From Astropecten irregularis (taxonomy: Eukaryota; Echinodermata; Asteroidea; Paxillosida; Astropectinidae), in the NCBI GenBank assembly GCA_963971285.1, contig OZ020254.1, positions 8,370,001 to 8,434,000 on the forward strand: a DNA stretch of 64,000 bases. Reading direction: 5' to 3'. Both the position numbers and the translations under genes were made by a program. The notes below the pieces were generated by a model that worked only from the letters and a program-made list of their open reading frames with translations, had not been told where the DNA came from and ran no database searches. This document shows positions 33,088 through 47,100 of this stretch, piece by piece (within the stretch, counting starts at the first letter, position 1; each line of letters opens with the position of its first letter).

Positions 33088-33848
33088 CATGACCGGACGA
33101 TACTAAACCATGTAAACTGAGGTAACCCCAAAACAACATTAACATGAATCAGGGGTTTGAATTAGGGCCTAATTTTCATTCTCAAAAGTAGCCCTAGCTT
33201 TGCAGGGCTAGGCCTACTTTGAAAATGAATCCCTTCGAGCTCTGCACATGACCAAAGCAGTGTTCGCCTATAGAACTCTCCCCAAGCCCTCTTATGGTAT
33301 TCGTCTTCAGCTTACAGGAACGTCCGGAAACTGGGCAACAGCCAATTATACTGCGCAACAAGTGTAAATGAGGCCAACACTTTGTACACTGTCACTGCAT
33401 GCAGTACGCAGCGCACCCGGTAACAATTTTACGCGAAAACAAACAATATAAACATAGGCCTAGTACCAACAACATGCTCATGCCAAAAACTCCAAAATGA
33501 CAAATTTATACCTTTAAAATCATCAGAGTATTTGACATCGTGCTGGAGTTTCTCAGGGACAGAATTTTAGGATAAATTCGTCTGTGTTTTCGTCTCCCCC
33601 AGAAGCCAATTACCATCATACTTCACAACATGGCGACAAGTGAATTGGACCAATGAAGAGTCTGATTTACAGTCACGTGATACCTCTGGGGACCAAAACT
33701 TTTCTTTTCAGTTTTGAGTGCAATATCATTCATTATATTTTTCTTGTTCCATTGTTGTTTAATTGGAAAAAAAGAAAACGTGCACCATTCCTAAATCATG
33801 ATGGCAGTTTTTCAGTAAAACATTACAATTTCAATGAGAACTATAGCC
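33088..33848. other. Non-coding, possible upstream region of the TMEM98-like gene
   Basis: Contains a hairpin at about 33173-33230 (TTCATTCTCAAAAGTAGCCC mirrored by GGGCTAGGCCTACTTTGAAA). At 33627-33637 AACATGGCGAC matches the YY1 consensus, next to TTGGACCAAT with a CCAAT box. The ATG in it opens a frame of only eight codons. A promoter for the minus-strand gene is conceivable but not shown. Confidence 0.35.
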
Positions 33849-33972
33849 ATGGGCCTGTTTGTTTCACGCAAAGGATTCGATATTTTCGGATCCTTCTCCT
33901 ATGCAGCGTACGCTAAAATGGGATCCGGATCTCGATCCGCATGCAGGATAGGTCCGAAACAAACAGGCCCAT
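33849..33972. mobile_element. 124-bp MITE-like inverted repeat
   Basis: ATGGGCCTGTTTGTTTC at 33849-33865 is perfectly inverted at 33956-33972. The interior carries palindromic GGATCC and GATCCGGATC words, so nearly the whole element can fold. No clear target duplication and no coding sequence. Confidence 0.65.
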
Positions 33973-34373
33973 AAGTAAATGTGCCAAAATCCGTCCGCCG
34001 AGCTCATGAATAAAAGCTAAGCACTCAATATATTTTGAATAAGAGAGTTGTGAGAGCTATGAAAATGAAGGAGTGAAGAAATATGGCACTGGACCTCCTG
34101 CCTGGACTCTGGGCTTCAATTTGTGACCATTTTGGATGCAATTGGGTGAGAAAGTGGGTCTATTTTAGCCGCTTTGCGGAGGGATGTTTTTTTGAAAATG
34201 GCTTCTTTGACTGGACTGATCCATACCTTGTTTTAGGGGTGGTCAGCTGAGATTTGAGTATATCTCAAAAAATTCAATTAATGGTCACCCTACCATAAAA
34301 TGAAAAGTAAATGAAAGGTGACATGTTCATCATCATTTTTCTGAGCAACTTGAACAGCTGTGATAATGTGAGA
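33973..34373. other. Unique sequence before array B
   Basis: No repeat, exon or element is visible. The minus-strand open frames of array B run through into this stretch for 20-30 codons in different frames before stopping, which marks the end of the stop-free repeat rather than a gene end. Confidence 0.5.
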
Positions 34374-35166
34374 GTTCTGTACATATGAGGCGAGTCGGAT
34401 TTGATTTTTGGGACATGTGAAAAAAAACCAGTTCCGGCCGGGTCTTGAACCCGGGACGTTTGGGCTCGCAGGTCCGGACCTGTCGGCTTGAGCCACTTTT
34501 TCCGACAAGAACTTGAGAGGAAATTTCGATATATGAGGCGAGTCGGATTTGATTTTTGGGACTTGTGAAAAAAAACCAGTTCCGGCCTGGTCTTGAACCC
34601 GGGACGTTCGGGCTCGCAGGTCCGGACCTGTCGGCTCGAGCCACTTTTTCCGACAAGAACTTGAGAGGAAATTTCGATATATGAGGCGAGTCGGATTTGA
34701 TTTTTGGGACATATGTGAAAAAAAAACCGGTTCCGGCCAGGTCTTGAACCCGGGACGTTCGGGCTCGCAGGTCCGGACCTGTCGGCTCGAGCCACTTTTT
34801 CCGACAAGAACTTGAGAGGAAATTTCGATATATGAGGCGAGTCGGATTTGATTTTTGGGACATGTGAAAAAAAACCGGTTCCGGCCGGGTCTTGAACCCA
34901 GGACGTTTGGGCTCGCAGGTTCGGACCTGTCGGCTCGAGCCACTTTTTCCGACAAGAACTTGAGAGGAAATTTCGATATATGAGGCGAGTCGGATTTGAT
35001 TTTTGGGACATGTGAAAAAAAACCAGTTCCGGCCGGGTCTTGAACCCGGGACGTTCGGGCTCGCAGGTCCGGACCTGTCGGCTCGAGCCATGCACTTTTT
35101 CTGACAAGAACTTGAGAGGAAATTTCGATATATGAGGCGAGTCGGATTTGATTTTTGGGACATGTG

Positions 35167-35174
35167 AAAAAAAA
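35167..35174 (-). terminator. T8 run, possible Pol III terminator (representative)
   Basis: Eight T on the minus strand lie 10 nt after the T-arm. Runs of four or more T end Pol III transcripts. The run is kept (T6 to T10) in essentially all array B units and, at the same distance, in array A. Confidence 0.45.
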
Positions 35175-35187
35175 CCGGTTCCGGCCG

Positions 35188-35198
35188 GGTCTTGAACC
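35188..35198 (-). promoter_or_regulatory. Pol III B box (representative, every array B unit)
   Basis: GGTTCAAGACC on the minus strand matches the B-box consensus GGTTCRANNCC at every fixed position. An A-box-like TGGCTCGAGCCGACAGG lies 27 nt upstream (35226-35242). Together they have the order and spacing of an internal tRNA-type promoter; activity is not shown. Confidence 0.55.
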
Positions 35199-38100
35199 CG
35201 GGACGTTCGGGCTCGCAGGTCCGGACCTGTCGGCTCGAGCCACTTTTTCCGACAAGAACTTGAGAGGAAATTTCGATATATGAGGCGAGTCGGATTTGAT
35301 TTTTGGGACATGTGAAAAAAAACCGGTTCCGGCCGGGTCTTGAACCCGGGACGTTTGGGCTCGCAGGTCCGGACCTGTCGGCTCGAGCCACTTTTTCCGA
35401 CAAGAACTTGAGAGGAAATTTCGATATATGAAGCGAGTCGGATTTGATTTTTGGGACATGTGAAAAAAAACCAGTTCCGGCCGGGTCTTGAACCCGGGAC
35501 GTTCGGGCTCGCAGGTCCGGACCTGTCGGCTCGAGCCATGCACTTTTTCCGACAAGAACTTGAGAGGAAATTTCGATATATGAGGCGAGTCGGATTTGAT
35601 TTTTGGGACATGTGAAAAAAAACCGGTTCCGGCCGGGTCTTGAACCCGGGACGTTCGGGCTCGCAGGTCCGGACCTGTCGGCTCGAGCCACTTTTTCCGA
35701 CAAGAACTTGAGAGGAAATTTCGATATATGAGGCGAGTCGGATTTGATTTTTGGGACATGTGAAAAAAAACCGGTTCCGGCCGGGTCTTGAACCCGGGAC
35801 GTTTGGGCTCGCAGGTCCGGACCTGTCGGCTCGAGCCACTTTTTCCGACAAGAACTTGAGAGGAAATTTCGATATATGAGGCGAGTCGGATTTGATTTTT
35901 GGGACATATGTGAAAAAAAACCGGTTCCGGCCAGGTCTTGAACCCGGGACGTTCGGGCTCGCAGGTCCGGACCTGTCGGCTCGAGCCACTTTTTCCGACA
36001 AGAACTTGAGAGGAAATTTCGATATATGAGGCGAGTCGGATTTGATTTTTGGGACATGTGAAAAAAAACCGGTTCCGGCCGGGTCTTGAACCCAGGACGT
36101 TTGGGCTCGCAGGTCCGGACCTGTCGGCTCGAGCCACTTTTTCCGACAAGAACTTGAGAGGAAATTTCGATATATGAGGCGAGTCGGATTTGATTTTTGG
36201 GACATGTGAAAAAAAACCAGTTCCGGCCGGGTCTTGAACCCGGGACGTTCGGGCTCGCAGGTCCGGACCTGTCGGCTCGAGCCATGCACTTTTTCCGACA
36301 AGAACTTGAGAGGAAATTTCGATATATGAGGCGAGTCGGATTTGATTTTTGGGACATGTGAAAAAAAACCGGTTCCGGCCGGGTCTTGAACCCGGGACGT
36401 TCGGGCTCGCAGGTCCGGACCTGTCGGCTCGAGCCACTTTTTCCGACAAGAACTTGAGAGGAAATTTCGATATATGAGGCGAGTCGGATTTGATTTTTGG
36501 GACATGTGAAAAAAAACCGGTTCCGGCCGGGTCTTGAACCCGGGACGTTTGGGCTCGCAGGTCCGGACCTGTCGGCTCGAGCCACTTTTTCCGACAAGAA
36601 CTTGAGAGGAAATTTCGATATATGAAGCGAGTCGGATTTGATTTTTGGGACATGTGAAAAAAAACCAGTTCCGGCCGGGTCTTGAACCCGGGACGTTCGG
36701 GCTCGCAGGTCCGGACCTGTCGGCTCGAGCCATGCACTTTTTCCGACAAGAACTTGAGAGGAAATTTCGATATATGAGGCGAGTCGGATTTGATTTTTGG
36801 GACATGTGAAAAAAAACCGGTTCCGGCCGGGTCTTGAACCCGGGACGTTTGGGCTCGCAGGTCCGGACCTGTCGGCTCGAGCCACTTTTTCCGACAAGAA
36901 CTTGAGAGGAAATTTCGATATATGAGGCGAGTCGGATTTGATTTTTGGGACATGTGAAAAAAAACCAGTTCCGGCCGGGTCTTGAACCCGGGACGTTCGG
37001 GCTCGCAGGTCCGGACCTGTCGGCTCGAGCCACTTTTTCCGACAAGAACTTGAGAGGAAATTTCGATATATGAGGCGAGTCGGATTTGATTTTTGGGACA
37101 TATGTGAAAAAAAACCGGTTCCGGCCGGGTCTTGAACCCGGGACGTTCGGGCTCGCAGGTCCGGACCTGTCGGCTCGAGCCACTTTTTCCGACAAGAACT
37201 TGAGAGGAAATTTCGATATATGAGGCGAGTCGGATTTGATTTTTGGGACATGTGAAAAAAAACCAGTTCCGGCCGGGTCTTGAACCTGGGACGTTCGGGC
37301 TCGCAGGTCCGGACCTGTCGGCTCGAGCCATGCACTTTTTCCGACAAGAACTTGAGAGGAAATTTCGATATATGAGGCGAGTCGGATTTGATTTTTGGGA
37401 CATGTGAAAAAAAACCGGTTCCGGCCGGGTCTTGAACCCGGGACGTTCGGGCTCGCAGGTCCGGACCTGTCGGCTCGAGCCACTTTTTCTGACAAGAACT
37501 TGAGAGGAAATTTCGATATATGAGGCGAGTCGGATTTGATTTTTGGGACATGTGAAAAAAAACCGGTTCCGGCCGGGTCTTGAACCCGGGACGTTTGGGC
37601 TCGCAGGTCCGGACCTGTCGGCTCGAGCCACTTTTTCCGACAAGAACTTGAGAGGAAATTTCGATATATGAGGCGAGTCGGATTTGATTTTTGGGACATG
37701 TGAAAAAAAACCAGTTCCGGCCGGGTCTTGAACCCGGGACGTTCGGGCTCGCAGGTCCGGACCTGTCGGCTCAAGCCATGCACTTTTTCCGACAAGAACT
37801 TGAGAGGAAATTTCGATATATGAGGCGAGTCGGATTTGATTTTTGGGACATGTGAAAAAAAACCGGTTCCGGCCGGGTCTTGAACCCGGGACGTTCGGGC
37901 TCGCAGGTCCGGACCTGTCGGCTCGAGCCACTTTTTCCGACAAGAACTTGAGAGGGGAAATTTCGATATATGAGGCGAGTCGGATTTGATTTTTGGGACA
38001 TGTGAAAAAAAACCGGTTCCGGCCGGGTCTTGAACCCGGGACGTTTGGGCTCGCAGGTCCGGACCTGTCGGCTCGAGCCACTTTTTCCGACAAGAACTTG

Positions 38101-41100
38101 AGAGGAAATTTCGATATATGAGGCGAGTCGGATTTGATTTTTGGGACATGTGAAAAAAAACCAGTTCCGGCCGGGTCTTGAACCCGTGACGTTCGGGCTC
38201 GCAGGTCCGGACCTGTCGGCTCGAGCCACTTTTTCCGACAAGAACTTGAGAGGAAATTTCGATATATGAGGCGAGTCGGATTTGATTTTTGGGACATATG
38301 TGAAAAAAAACCAGTTCCGGCCGGGTCTTGAACCCGGGACGTTCGGGCTCGCAGGTCCGGACCTGTCGGCTCGAGCCACTTTTTCCGACAAGAACTTGAG
38401 AGGAAATTTCGATATATGAGGCGAGTCGGATTTGATTTTTGGGACATGTGAAAAAAAACCGGTTCCGGCCGGGTCTTGAACCCGGGACGTTTGGGCTCGC
38501 AGGTCCGGACCTGTCGGCTCGAGCCACTTTTTCCGACAAGAACTTGAGAGGAAATTTCGATATATGAGGCGAGTCGGATTTGATTTTTGGGACATGTGAA
38601 AAAAAACCAGTTCCGGCCGGGTCTTGAACCCGGGACGTTCGGGCTCGCAGGTCCGGACCTGTCGGCTCGAGCCACTTTTTCCGACAAGAACTTGAGAGGA
38701 AATTTCGATATATGAGGCGAGTCGGATTTGATTTTTGGGACATATGTGAAAAAAAACCGGTTCCGGCCGGGTCTTGAACCCGGGACGTTCGGGCTCGCAG
38801 GTCCGGACCTGTCGGCTCGAGCCACTTTTTCCGACAAGAACTTGAGAGGAAATTTCGATATATGAGGCGAGTCGGATTTGATTTTTGGGACATGTGAAAA
38901 AAAACCGGTTCCGGCCGGGTCTTGAACCCGGGACGTTTGGGCTCGCAGGTCCGGACCTGTCGGCTCGAGCCACTTTTTCCGACAAGAACTTGAGAGGAAA
39001 TTTCGATATATGAGGCGAGTCGGATTTGATTTTTGGGACATGTGAAAAAAAACCAGTTCCGGCCGGGTCTTGAACCCGGGACGTTCGGGCTCGCAGGTCC
39101 GGACCTGTCGGCTCGAGCCATGCACTTTTTCCGACAAGAACTTGAGAGGAAATTTCGATATATGAGGCGAGTCGGATTTGATTTTTGGGACATGTGAAAA
39201 AAAACCGGTTCCGGCCGGGTCTTGAACCCGGGACGTTCGGGCTCGCAGGTCCGGACCTGTCGGCTTGAGCCACTTTTTCCGACAAGAACTTGAGAGGAAA
39301 TTTCGATATATGAGGCGAGTCGGATTTGATTTTTGGGACATGTGAAAAAAAACCGGTTCCGGCCGGGTCTTGAACCCGGGACGTTTGGGCTCGCAGGTCC
39401 GGACCTGTCGGCTCGAGCCACTTTTTCAGACAAGAACTTGAGAGGAAATTTCGATATATGAGGCGAGTCGGATTTGATTTTTGGGACATGTGAAAAAAAA
39501 CCAGTTCCGGCCGGGTCTTGAACCCGGGACGTTTGGGCTCGCAGGTCCGGACCTGTCGGCTCGAGCCACTTTTTCCGACAAGAACTTGAGAGGAAATTTC
39601 GATATATGAGGCGAGTCGGATTTGAATTTTGTGACATATGTGAAAAAAACCCAGTTCCGGCCGGGTCTTGAACCCGGGACGTTCGGGCTCGCAGGTCCGG
39701 ACCTGTCGGCTCGAGCCACTTTTTCCGACAAGAACTTGAGAGGAAATTTCGATATATGAGGCGAGTCGGATTTGATTTTTGGGACATGTGAAAAAAAACC
39801 GGTTCCGGCCGGGTCTTGAACCCGGGACGTTTGGGCTCGCAGGTCCGGACCTGTCGGCTCGAGCCACTTTTTCCGACAAGAACTTGAGAGGAAATTTCGA
39901 TATATGAGGCGAGTCGGATTTGATTTTTGGGACATGTGAAAAAAAAACCAGTTCCGGCCGGGTCTTGAACCCGGGACGTTCGGGCTCGCAGGTCCGGACC
40001 TGTCGGCTCGAGCCATGCACTTTTTCCGACAAGAACTTGAGAGGAAATTTCGATATATGAGGCGAGTCGGATTTGATTTTTGGGACATGTGAAAAAAAAC
40101 CAGTTCCGGCCGGGTCTTGAACCCGGGACGTTCGGGCTCGCAGGTCCGGACCTGTCGGCTCGAGCCACTTTTTCCGACAAGAACTTGAGAGGAAATTTCG
40201 ATATATGAGGCGAGTCGGATTTGATTTTTGGGACATGTGAAAAAAAACCGGTTCCGGCCGGGTCTTGAACCCGGGACGTTTGGGCTCGCAGGTCCGGACC
40301 TGTCGGCTCGAGCCACTTTTTCCGACAAGAACTTGAGAGGAAATTTCGATATATGAGGCGAGTCGGATTTGATTTTTGGGACATGTGAAAAAAAACCAGT
40401 TCCGGCCGGGTCTTGAACCCGGGACGTTCGGGCTCGCAGGTCCGGACCTGTCGGCTCGAGCCATGCACTTTTTCCGACAAGAACTTGAGAGGAAATTTCG
40501 ATATATGAGGCGAGTCGGATTTGATTTTTGGGACATGTGAAAAAAAACCGGTTCCGGCCGGGTCTTGAACCCGGGACGTTTGGGCTCGCAGGTCCGGACC
40601 TGTCGGCTCGAGCCACTTTTTCCGACAAGAACTTGAGAGGAAATTTCGATATATGAGGCGAGTCGGATTTGATTTTTGGGACATGTGAAAAAAAACCAGT
40701 TCCGGCCGGGTCTTGAACCCGGGACGTTCGGGCTCGCAGGTCCGGACCTGTCGGCTCGAGCCATGCACTTTTTCCGACAAGAACTTGAGAGGAAATTTCG
40801 ATATATGAGGCGAGTCGGATTTGATTTTTGGGACATGTGAAAAAAAACCGGTTCCGGCCGGGTCTTGAACCCGGGACGTTCGGGCTCGCAGGTCCGGACC
40901 TGTCGGCTCGAGCCATTTTTTCCGACAAGAACTTGAGAGGAAATTTCGATATATGAGGCGAGTCGGATTTGATTTTTGGGACATGTGAAAAAAAACCGGT
41001 TCCGGCCGGGTCTTGAACCCGGGACGTTTGGGCTCGCAGGTCCGGACCTGTCGGCTCGAGCCACTTTTTCCGACAAGAACTTGAGAGGAAATTTCGATAT

Positions 41101-44100
41101 ATGAGGCGAGTCGGATTTGATTTTTGGGACATGTGAAAAAAAACCAGTTCCGGCCGGGTCTTGAACCCGGGACGTTCGGGCTCGCAGGTCCGGACCTGTC
41201 GGCTCGATCCACTTTTTCCGACAAGAACTTGAGAGGAAATTTCGATATATGAGGCGAGTCGGATTTGATTTTTGGGACATGTGAAAAAAAACCGGTTCCG
41301 GCCGGGTCTTGAACCCGGGACGTTCGGGCTCGCAGGTCCGGACCTGTCTGCTCAAGCCACTTTTTCCGACAAGAACTTGAGAGGAAATTTCGATATATGA
41401 GGCGAGTCGGATTTGATTTTTGGGACATGTGAAAAAAAACCGGTTCCGGCCGGGTCTTGAACCCGGGACGTTCGGGCTCGCAGGTCCGGACCTGTCGGCT
41501 CCAGCCACTTTTTCCGACAAGAACTTGAGAGGAAATTTCGATATATGAGGCGAGTCGGATTTGATTTTTGGGACATGTGAAAAAAAAACCATTTCCGGCC
41601 GGGTCTTGAACCCGGGACGTTTGGGCTCGCAGGTCCGGACCTGTCGGCTCGAGCCACTTTTTCCGACAAGAACTTGAGAGGAAATTTCGATATATGAGGC
41701 GAGTCGGATTTGATTTTTGGGACATGTGAAAAAAAACCGGTTCCGGCCGGGTCTTGAACCCGGGACGTTCGGGCTCGCAGGTCCGGACCTGTCGGCTCGA
41801 GCCACTTTTTCCGACAAGAACTTGAGAGGAAATTTCGATATATGAGGCGAGTCGGATTTGATTTTTGGGACATATGTGAACAAAAACCAGTTCCGGCCGG
41901 GTCTTGAACCCGGGACGTTCGGGCTCGCAGGTCCGGACCTGTCGGCTCGAGCCACTTTTTCCGACAAGAACTTGAGAGGAAATTTCGATATATGAGGCGA
42001 GTCGGATTTGATTTTTGGGACATATGTGAACAAAAACCAGTTCCGGCCGGGTCTTGAACCCGGGACGTTCGGGCTCGCAGGTCCGGACCTGTCGGCTCGA
42101 GCCACTTTTTCCGACAAGAACTTGAGAGGAAATTTCGATATATGAGGCGAGTCGGATTTGATTTTGGGACATGTGAAAAAAAACCGGTTCCGGCCGGGTC
42201 TTGAACCCGGGACGTTTGGGCTCGCAGGTCCGGACCTGTCGGCTCGAGCCACTTTTTCCGACAAGAACTTGAGAGGAAATTTCGATATATGAGGCGAGTC
42301 GGATTTGATTTTTGGGACATGTGAAAAAAAACCAGTTCCGGCCGGGTCTTGAACCCGGGACGTTCGGGCTCGCAGGTCCGGACCTGTCGGCTCGAGCCAT
42401 GCACTTTTTCCGACAAGAACTTGAGAGGAAATTTCGATATATGAGGCGAGTCGGATTAGATTTTTGGGACATGTGAAAAAAAACCGATTCCGGCCGGGTC
42501 TTGAACCCGGGACGTTCGGGCTCGCAGGTCCGGACCTGTCGGCTCGAGCCACTTTTTCCGACAAGAACTTGAGAGGAAATTTCGATATATGAGGCGAGTC
42601 GGATTTTATTTTTGGGACATGTGAAAAAACCGGTTCCGGCCGGGTCTTGAACCCGGGACGTTTGGGCTCGCAGGTCCGGACCTGTCGGCTCGAGCCACTT
42701 TTTCCGACAAGAACTTGAGAGGAAATTTCGATATATGAGGCGAGTCGGATTTGATTTTTGGGACATGTGAAAAAAAACCAGTTCCGGCCGGGTCTTGAAC
42801 CCGGGACGTTCGGGCTCGCAGGTCCGGACCTGTCGGCTCGAGCCACTTTTTCCGACAAGAACTTGAGAGGAAATTTCGATATATGAGGCGAGTCGGATTT
42901 GATTTTTGGGACATGTGAAAAAAAACCGGTTCCGGCCGGGTCTTGAACCCGGGACGTTCGGGCTCGCAGGTCCGGACCTGTCTGCTCAAGCCACTTTTTC
43001 CGACAAGAACTTGAGAGGAAATTTCGATATATGAGGCGAGTCGGATTTGATTTTTGGGACATGTGAAAAAAAACCGGTTCCGGCCGGGTCTTGAACCCGG
43101 GACGTTCGGGCTCGCAGGTCCGGACCTGTCGGCTCCAGCCACTTTTTCCGACAAGAACTTGAGAGGAAATTTCGATATATGAGGCGAGTCGGATTTGATT
43201 TTTGGGACATGTGAAAAAAAACCAGTTCCGGCCGGGTCTTGAACCCGGGACGTTCGGGCTCGCAGGTCCGGACCTGTCGGCTCGAGCCACTTTTTCCGAC
43301 AAGAACTTGAGAGGAAATTTCGATATATGAGGCGAGTCGATTTGATTTTTTGGGACATGTGAAAAAAAAACCAGTTCCGGCCGGGTCTTGAACCCGGGAC
43401 GTTCGGGCTCGCAGGTCCGGACCTGTCGGCTCCAGCCACTTTTTCCAACAAGAACTTGAGAGGAATTTCGATATATGAGGCGAGTCGGATTTGATTTTTG
43501 GGACATGTGAAAAAAAACCAGTTCCGGCCGGGTCTTGAACCCGGGACGTTTGGGCTCGCAGGTTCGGACCTGTCGGCTCGAGCCACTTTTTCCGAAAAGA
43601 ACTTGAGAGGAAATTTCGATATATGAGGCGAGTCGGATTTGATTTTTGGGACATGTGAAAAAAAACCAGTTCCGGCCGGGTCTTGAACCCGGGACGTTCG
43701 GGCTCGCAGGTCCGGACCTGTCGGCTCGAGCCACTTTTTCCGACAAGAACTTGAGAGGAAATTTCGATATATGAGGCGAGTCGGATTTGATTTTTGGGAC
43801 ATGTGAAAAAAAACCGGTTCCGGCCGGGTCTTGAACCCGGGACGTTTGGGCTCGCAGGTCCGGACCTGTCGGCTCGAGCCACTTTTTCCGACAAGAACTT
43901 GAGAGGAAATTTCGATATATGAGGCGAGTCGGATTTGATTTTTGGGACATGTGAAAAAAAACCAGTTCCGGCCGGGTCTTGAACCCGGGACGTTCGGGCT
44001 CGCAGGTCCGGACCTGTCGGCTCGAGCCACTTTTTCCGACAAGAACTTGAGAGGAAATTTCGATATATGAGGCGAGTCGGATTTGATTTTTGGGACATGT

Positions 44101-47100
44101 GAAAAAAAACCGGTTCCGGCCGGGTCTTGAACCCGGGACGTTCGGGCTCGCAGGTCCGGACCTGTCTGCTCAAGCCACTTTTTCCGACAAGAACTTGAGA
44201 GGAAATTTCGATATATGAGGCGAGTCGGATTTGATTTTTGGGACATGTGAAAAAAAACCGGTTCCGGCCGGGTCTTGAACCCGGACGTTCGGGCTCGCAG
44301 GTCCGGACCTGTCGGCTCCAGCCACTTTTTCCGACAAGAACTTGAGAGGAAATTTCGATATATGAGGCGAGTCGGATTTGATTTTTGGGACATGTGAAAA
44401 AAAACCAGTTCCGGCCGGGTCTTGAACCCGGGACGTTCGGGCTCGCAGGTCCGGACCTGTCGGCTCGAGCCACTTTTTCCGACAAGAACTTGAGAGGAAA
44501 TTTCGATATATGAGGCGAGTCGGATTTGATTTTTGGGACATGTGAAAAAAAAAACCAGTTCCGGCCGGGTCTTGAACCCGGGACGTTCGGGCTCGCAGGT
44601 CCGGACCTGTCGGCTCCAGCCACTTTTTCCAACAAGAACTTGAGAGGAAATTTCGATATATGAGGCGAGTCGGATTTGATTTTTGGGACATGTGAAAAAA
44701 AACCAGTTCCGGCCGGGTCTTGAACCCGGGACGTTTGGGCTCGCAGGTTCGGACCTGTCGGCTCGAGCCACTTTTTCCGACAAGAACTTGAGAGGAAATT
44801 TCGATATATGAGGCGAGTCGGATTTGATTTTTGGGACATGTGAAAAAAAACCAGTTCCGGCCGGGTCTTGAACCCGGGACGTTCGGGCTCGTAGGTCCGG
44901 ACCTGTCGGCTCGAGCCACTTTTTCCGACAAGAACTTGAGAGGAAATTTCGATATATGAGGCGAGTCGGATTTGATTTTTGGGACATGTGAAAAAAAAAC
45001 GGTTCCGGCCGGGTCTTGAACCCGGGACGTTCGGGCTCGCAGGTCCGGACCTGTCGGCTCGAGCCACTTTTTCCGACAAGAACTTGAGAGGTAATTTCGA
45101 TATATGAGGCGAGTCGGATTTGATTTTTGGGACATGTGAAAAAAAACCGGTTCCGGCCGGGTCTTGAACCCGGGACGTTCGGGCTCGCAGGTCCGGACCT
45201 GTCGGCTCCAGCCACTTTTTCCGACAAGAACTTGAGAGGAAATTTCGATATATGAGGCGAGTCGGATTTGATTTTTGGGACATGTGAAAAAAAACCGGTT
45301 CCGGCCAGGTCTTGAACCCGGGACGTTCGGGCTCGCAGGTCCGGACCTGTCGGCTCCAGCCACTTTTTCCGACAAGAACTTGAGAGGAAATTTCGATATA
45401 TGAGGCGAGTCGGATTTGATTTTTGGGACATGTGAAAAAAAACCAGTTCCGGCCGGGTCTTGAACCCGGGACGTTCGGGCTCGCAGGTCCGGACCTGTCG
45501 GCTCGAGCCACTTTTTCCGACAAGAACTTGAGAGGAAATTTCGATATATGAGGCGAGTCGGATTTGATTTTTGGGACATGTGAAAAAAAACCGGTTCCGG
45601 CCGGGTCTTGAACCCGGGACGTTTGGGCTCGCAGGTCCGGACCTGTCGGCTCGAGCCACTTTTTCCGACAAGAACTTGAGAGGAAATTTCGATATATGAG
45701 GCGAGTCGGATTTGGTTTTTGGGACATGTGAAAAAAAACCAGTTCCGGCCGGGTCTTGAACCCGGGACGTTCGGGCTCGCAGGTCCGGACCTGTCGGCTC
45801 GAGCCACTTTTTCCGACAAGAACTTGAGAGGAAATTTCGATATATGAGGCGAGTCGGATTTGATTTTTGGGACATGTGAAAAAAAAACGGTTCCGGCCGG
45901 GTCTTGAACCCGGGACGTTCGGGCTCGCAGGTCCGGACCTGTCGGCTCGAGCCACTTTTTCCGACAAGAACTTGAGAGGAAATTTCGATATATGAGGCGA
46001 GTCGGATTTGATTTTTGGGACATGTGAAAAAAAACCGGTTCCGGCCAGGTCTTGAACCCGGGACGTTCAGGCTCGCAGGTCCGGACCTGTCGGCTCCAGC
46101 CACTTTTTCCGACAAGAACTTGAGAGGAAATTTCGATATATGAGGCGAGTCGGATTTGATTTTTGGGACATGTGAAAAAAAACCAGTTCCAGCCGGGTCT
46201 TGAACCCGGGACGTTCGGGCTCGCAGGTCCGGACCTGTCGGCTCGAGCCACTTTTTCCGACAAGAACTTGAGAGGAAATTTCGATATATGAGGCGAGTCG
46301 GATTTGATTTTTGGGACATGTGAAAAAAAACCAGTTCCGGCCGGGTCTTGAACCCGGGACGTTCGGGCTCGCAGGTCCGGACCTGTCGGCTCGAGCCACT
46401 TTTTCCGACAAGAACTTGAAAGGAAATTTCGATATATGAGGCGAGTCGGATTTGATTTTTGGGACATGTGAAAAAAAACCGGTTCCGGCCGGGTCTTGAA
46501 CCCGGGACGTTCGGGCTCGCAGGTCCGGACCTGTCTGCTCAAGCCACTTTTTCCGACAAGAACTTGAGAGGAAATTTCGATATATGAGGCGAGTCGGATT
46601 TGATTTTTGGGACATGTGAAAAAAAACCGGTTCCGGCCGGGTCTTGAACCCGGGACGTTCGGGCTCGCAGGTCCGGACCTGTCGGCTCCAGCCACTTTTT
46701 CCGACAAGAACTTGAGAGGAAATTTCGATATATGAGGCGAGTCGGATTTGATTTTTGGGACATGTGAAAAAAACCCAGTTCCGGCCGGGTCTTGAACCCG
46801 GGACGTTCGGGCTCGCAGGTCCGGACCTGTCGGCTCGAGCCACTTTTTCCGACAAGAACTTGAGAGGAAATTTCGATATATGAGGCGAGTCGGATTTGAT
46901 TTTTGGGACATGTGAAAAAAAAACCAGTTCCGGCCGGGTCTTGAACCCGGGACGTTCGGGCTCGCAGGTCCGGACCTGTCGGCTCCAGCCACTTTTTCCA
47001 ACAAGAACTTGAGAGGAAATTTCGATATATGAGGCGAGTCGGATTTGATTTTTGGGACATGTGAAAAAAAACCAGTTCCGGCCGGGTCTTGAACCCGGGA

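Larger units (their letters stand above)
35167..35243 (-). other. Representative tRNA-like core of array B
   Basis: Read on the minus strand from 35243: GTGGCTCGAGCCGACAGG resembles an A box with T at tRNA position 8; GGCTC can also pair with GAGCC downstream. Next is a hairpin CGGAC-CTGCGA-GCCCG (35208-35223), like an anticodon arm with one loop base missing. Then a six-base variable stretch, and a perfect T-arm (CCGGG, loop TTCAAGA, CCCGG; 35185-35201). The spacing from T8 to the T-arm is 41 nt, as in a normal tRNA. There is no matching 5' acceptor strand, so this is a tRNA relic, not a tRNA gene. About 200 copies share it. Confidence 0.6.

Noticed and set aside
35167..35243. About 200 functional tRNA genes
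   Set aside because: The 5' acceptor strand does not pair with the 3' side, the D-stem is poor, and the anticodon loop lacks a base. Only a tRNA-derived core is supported.
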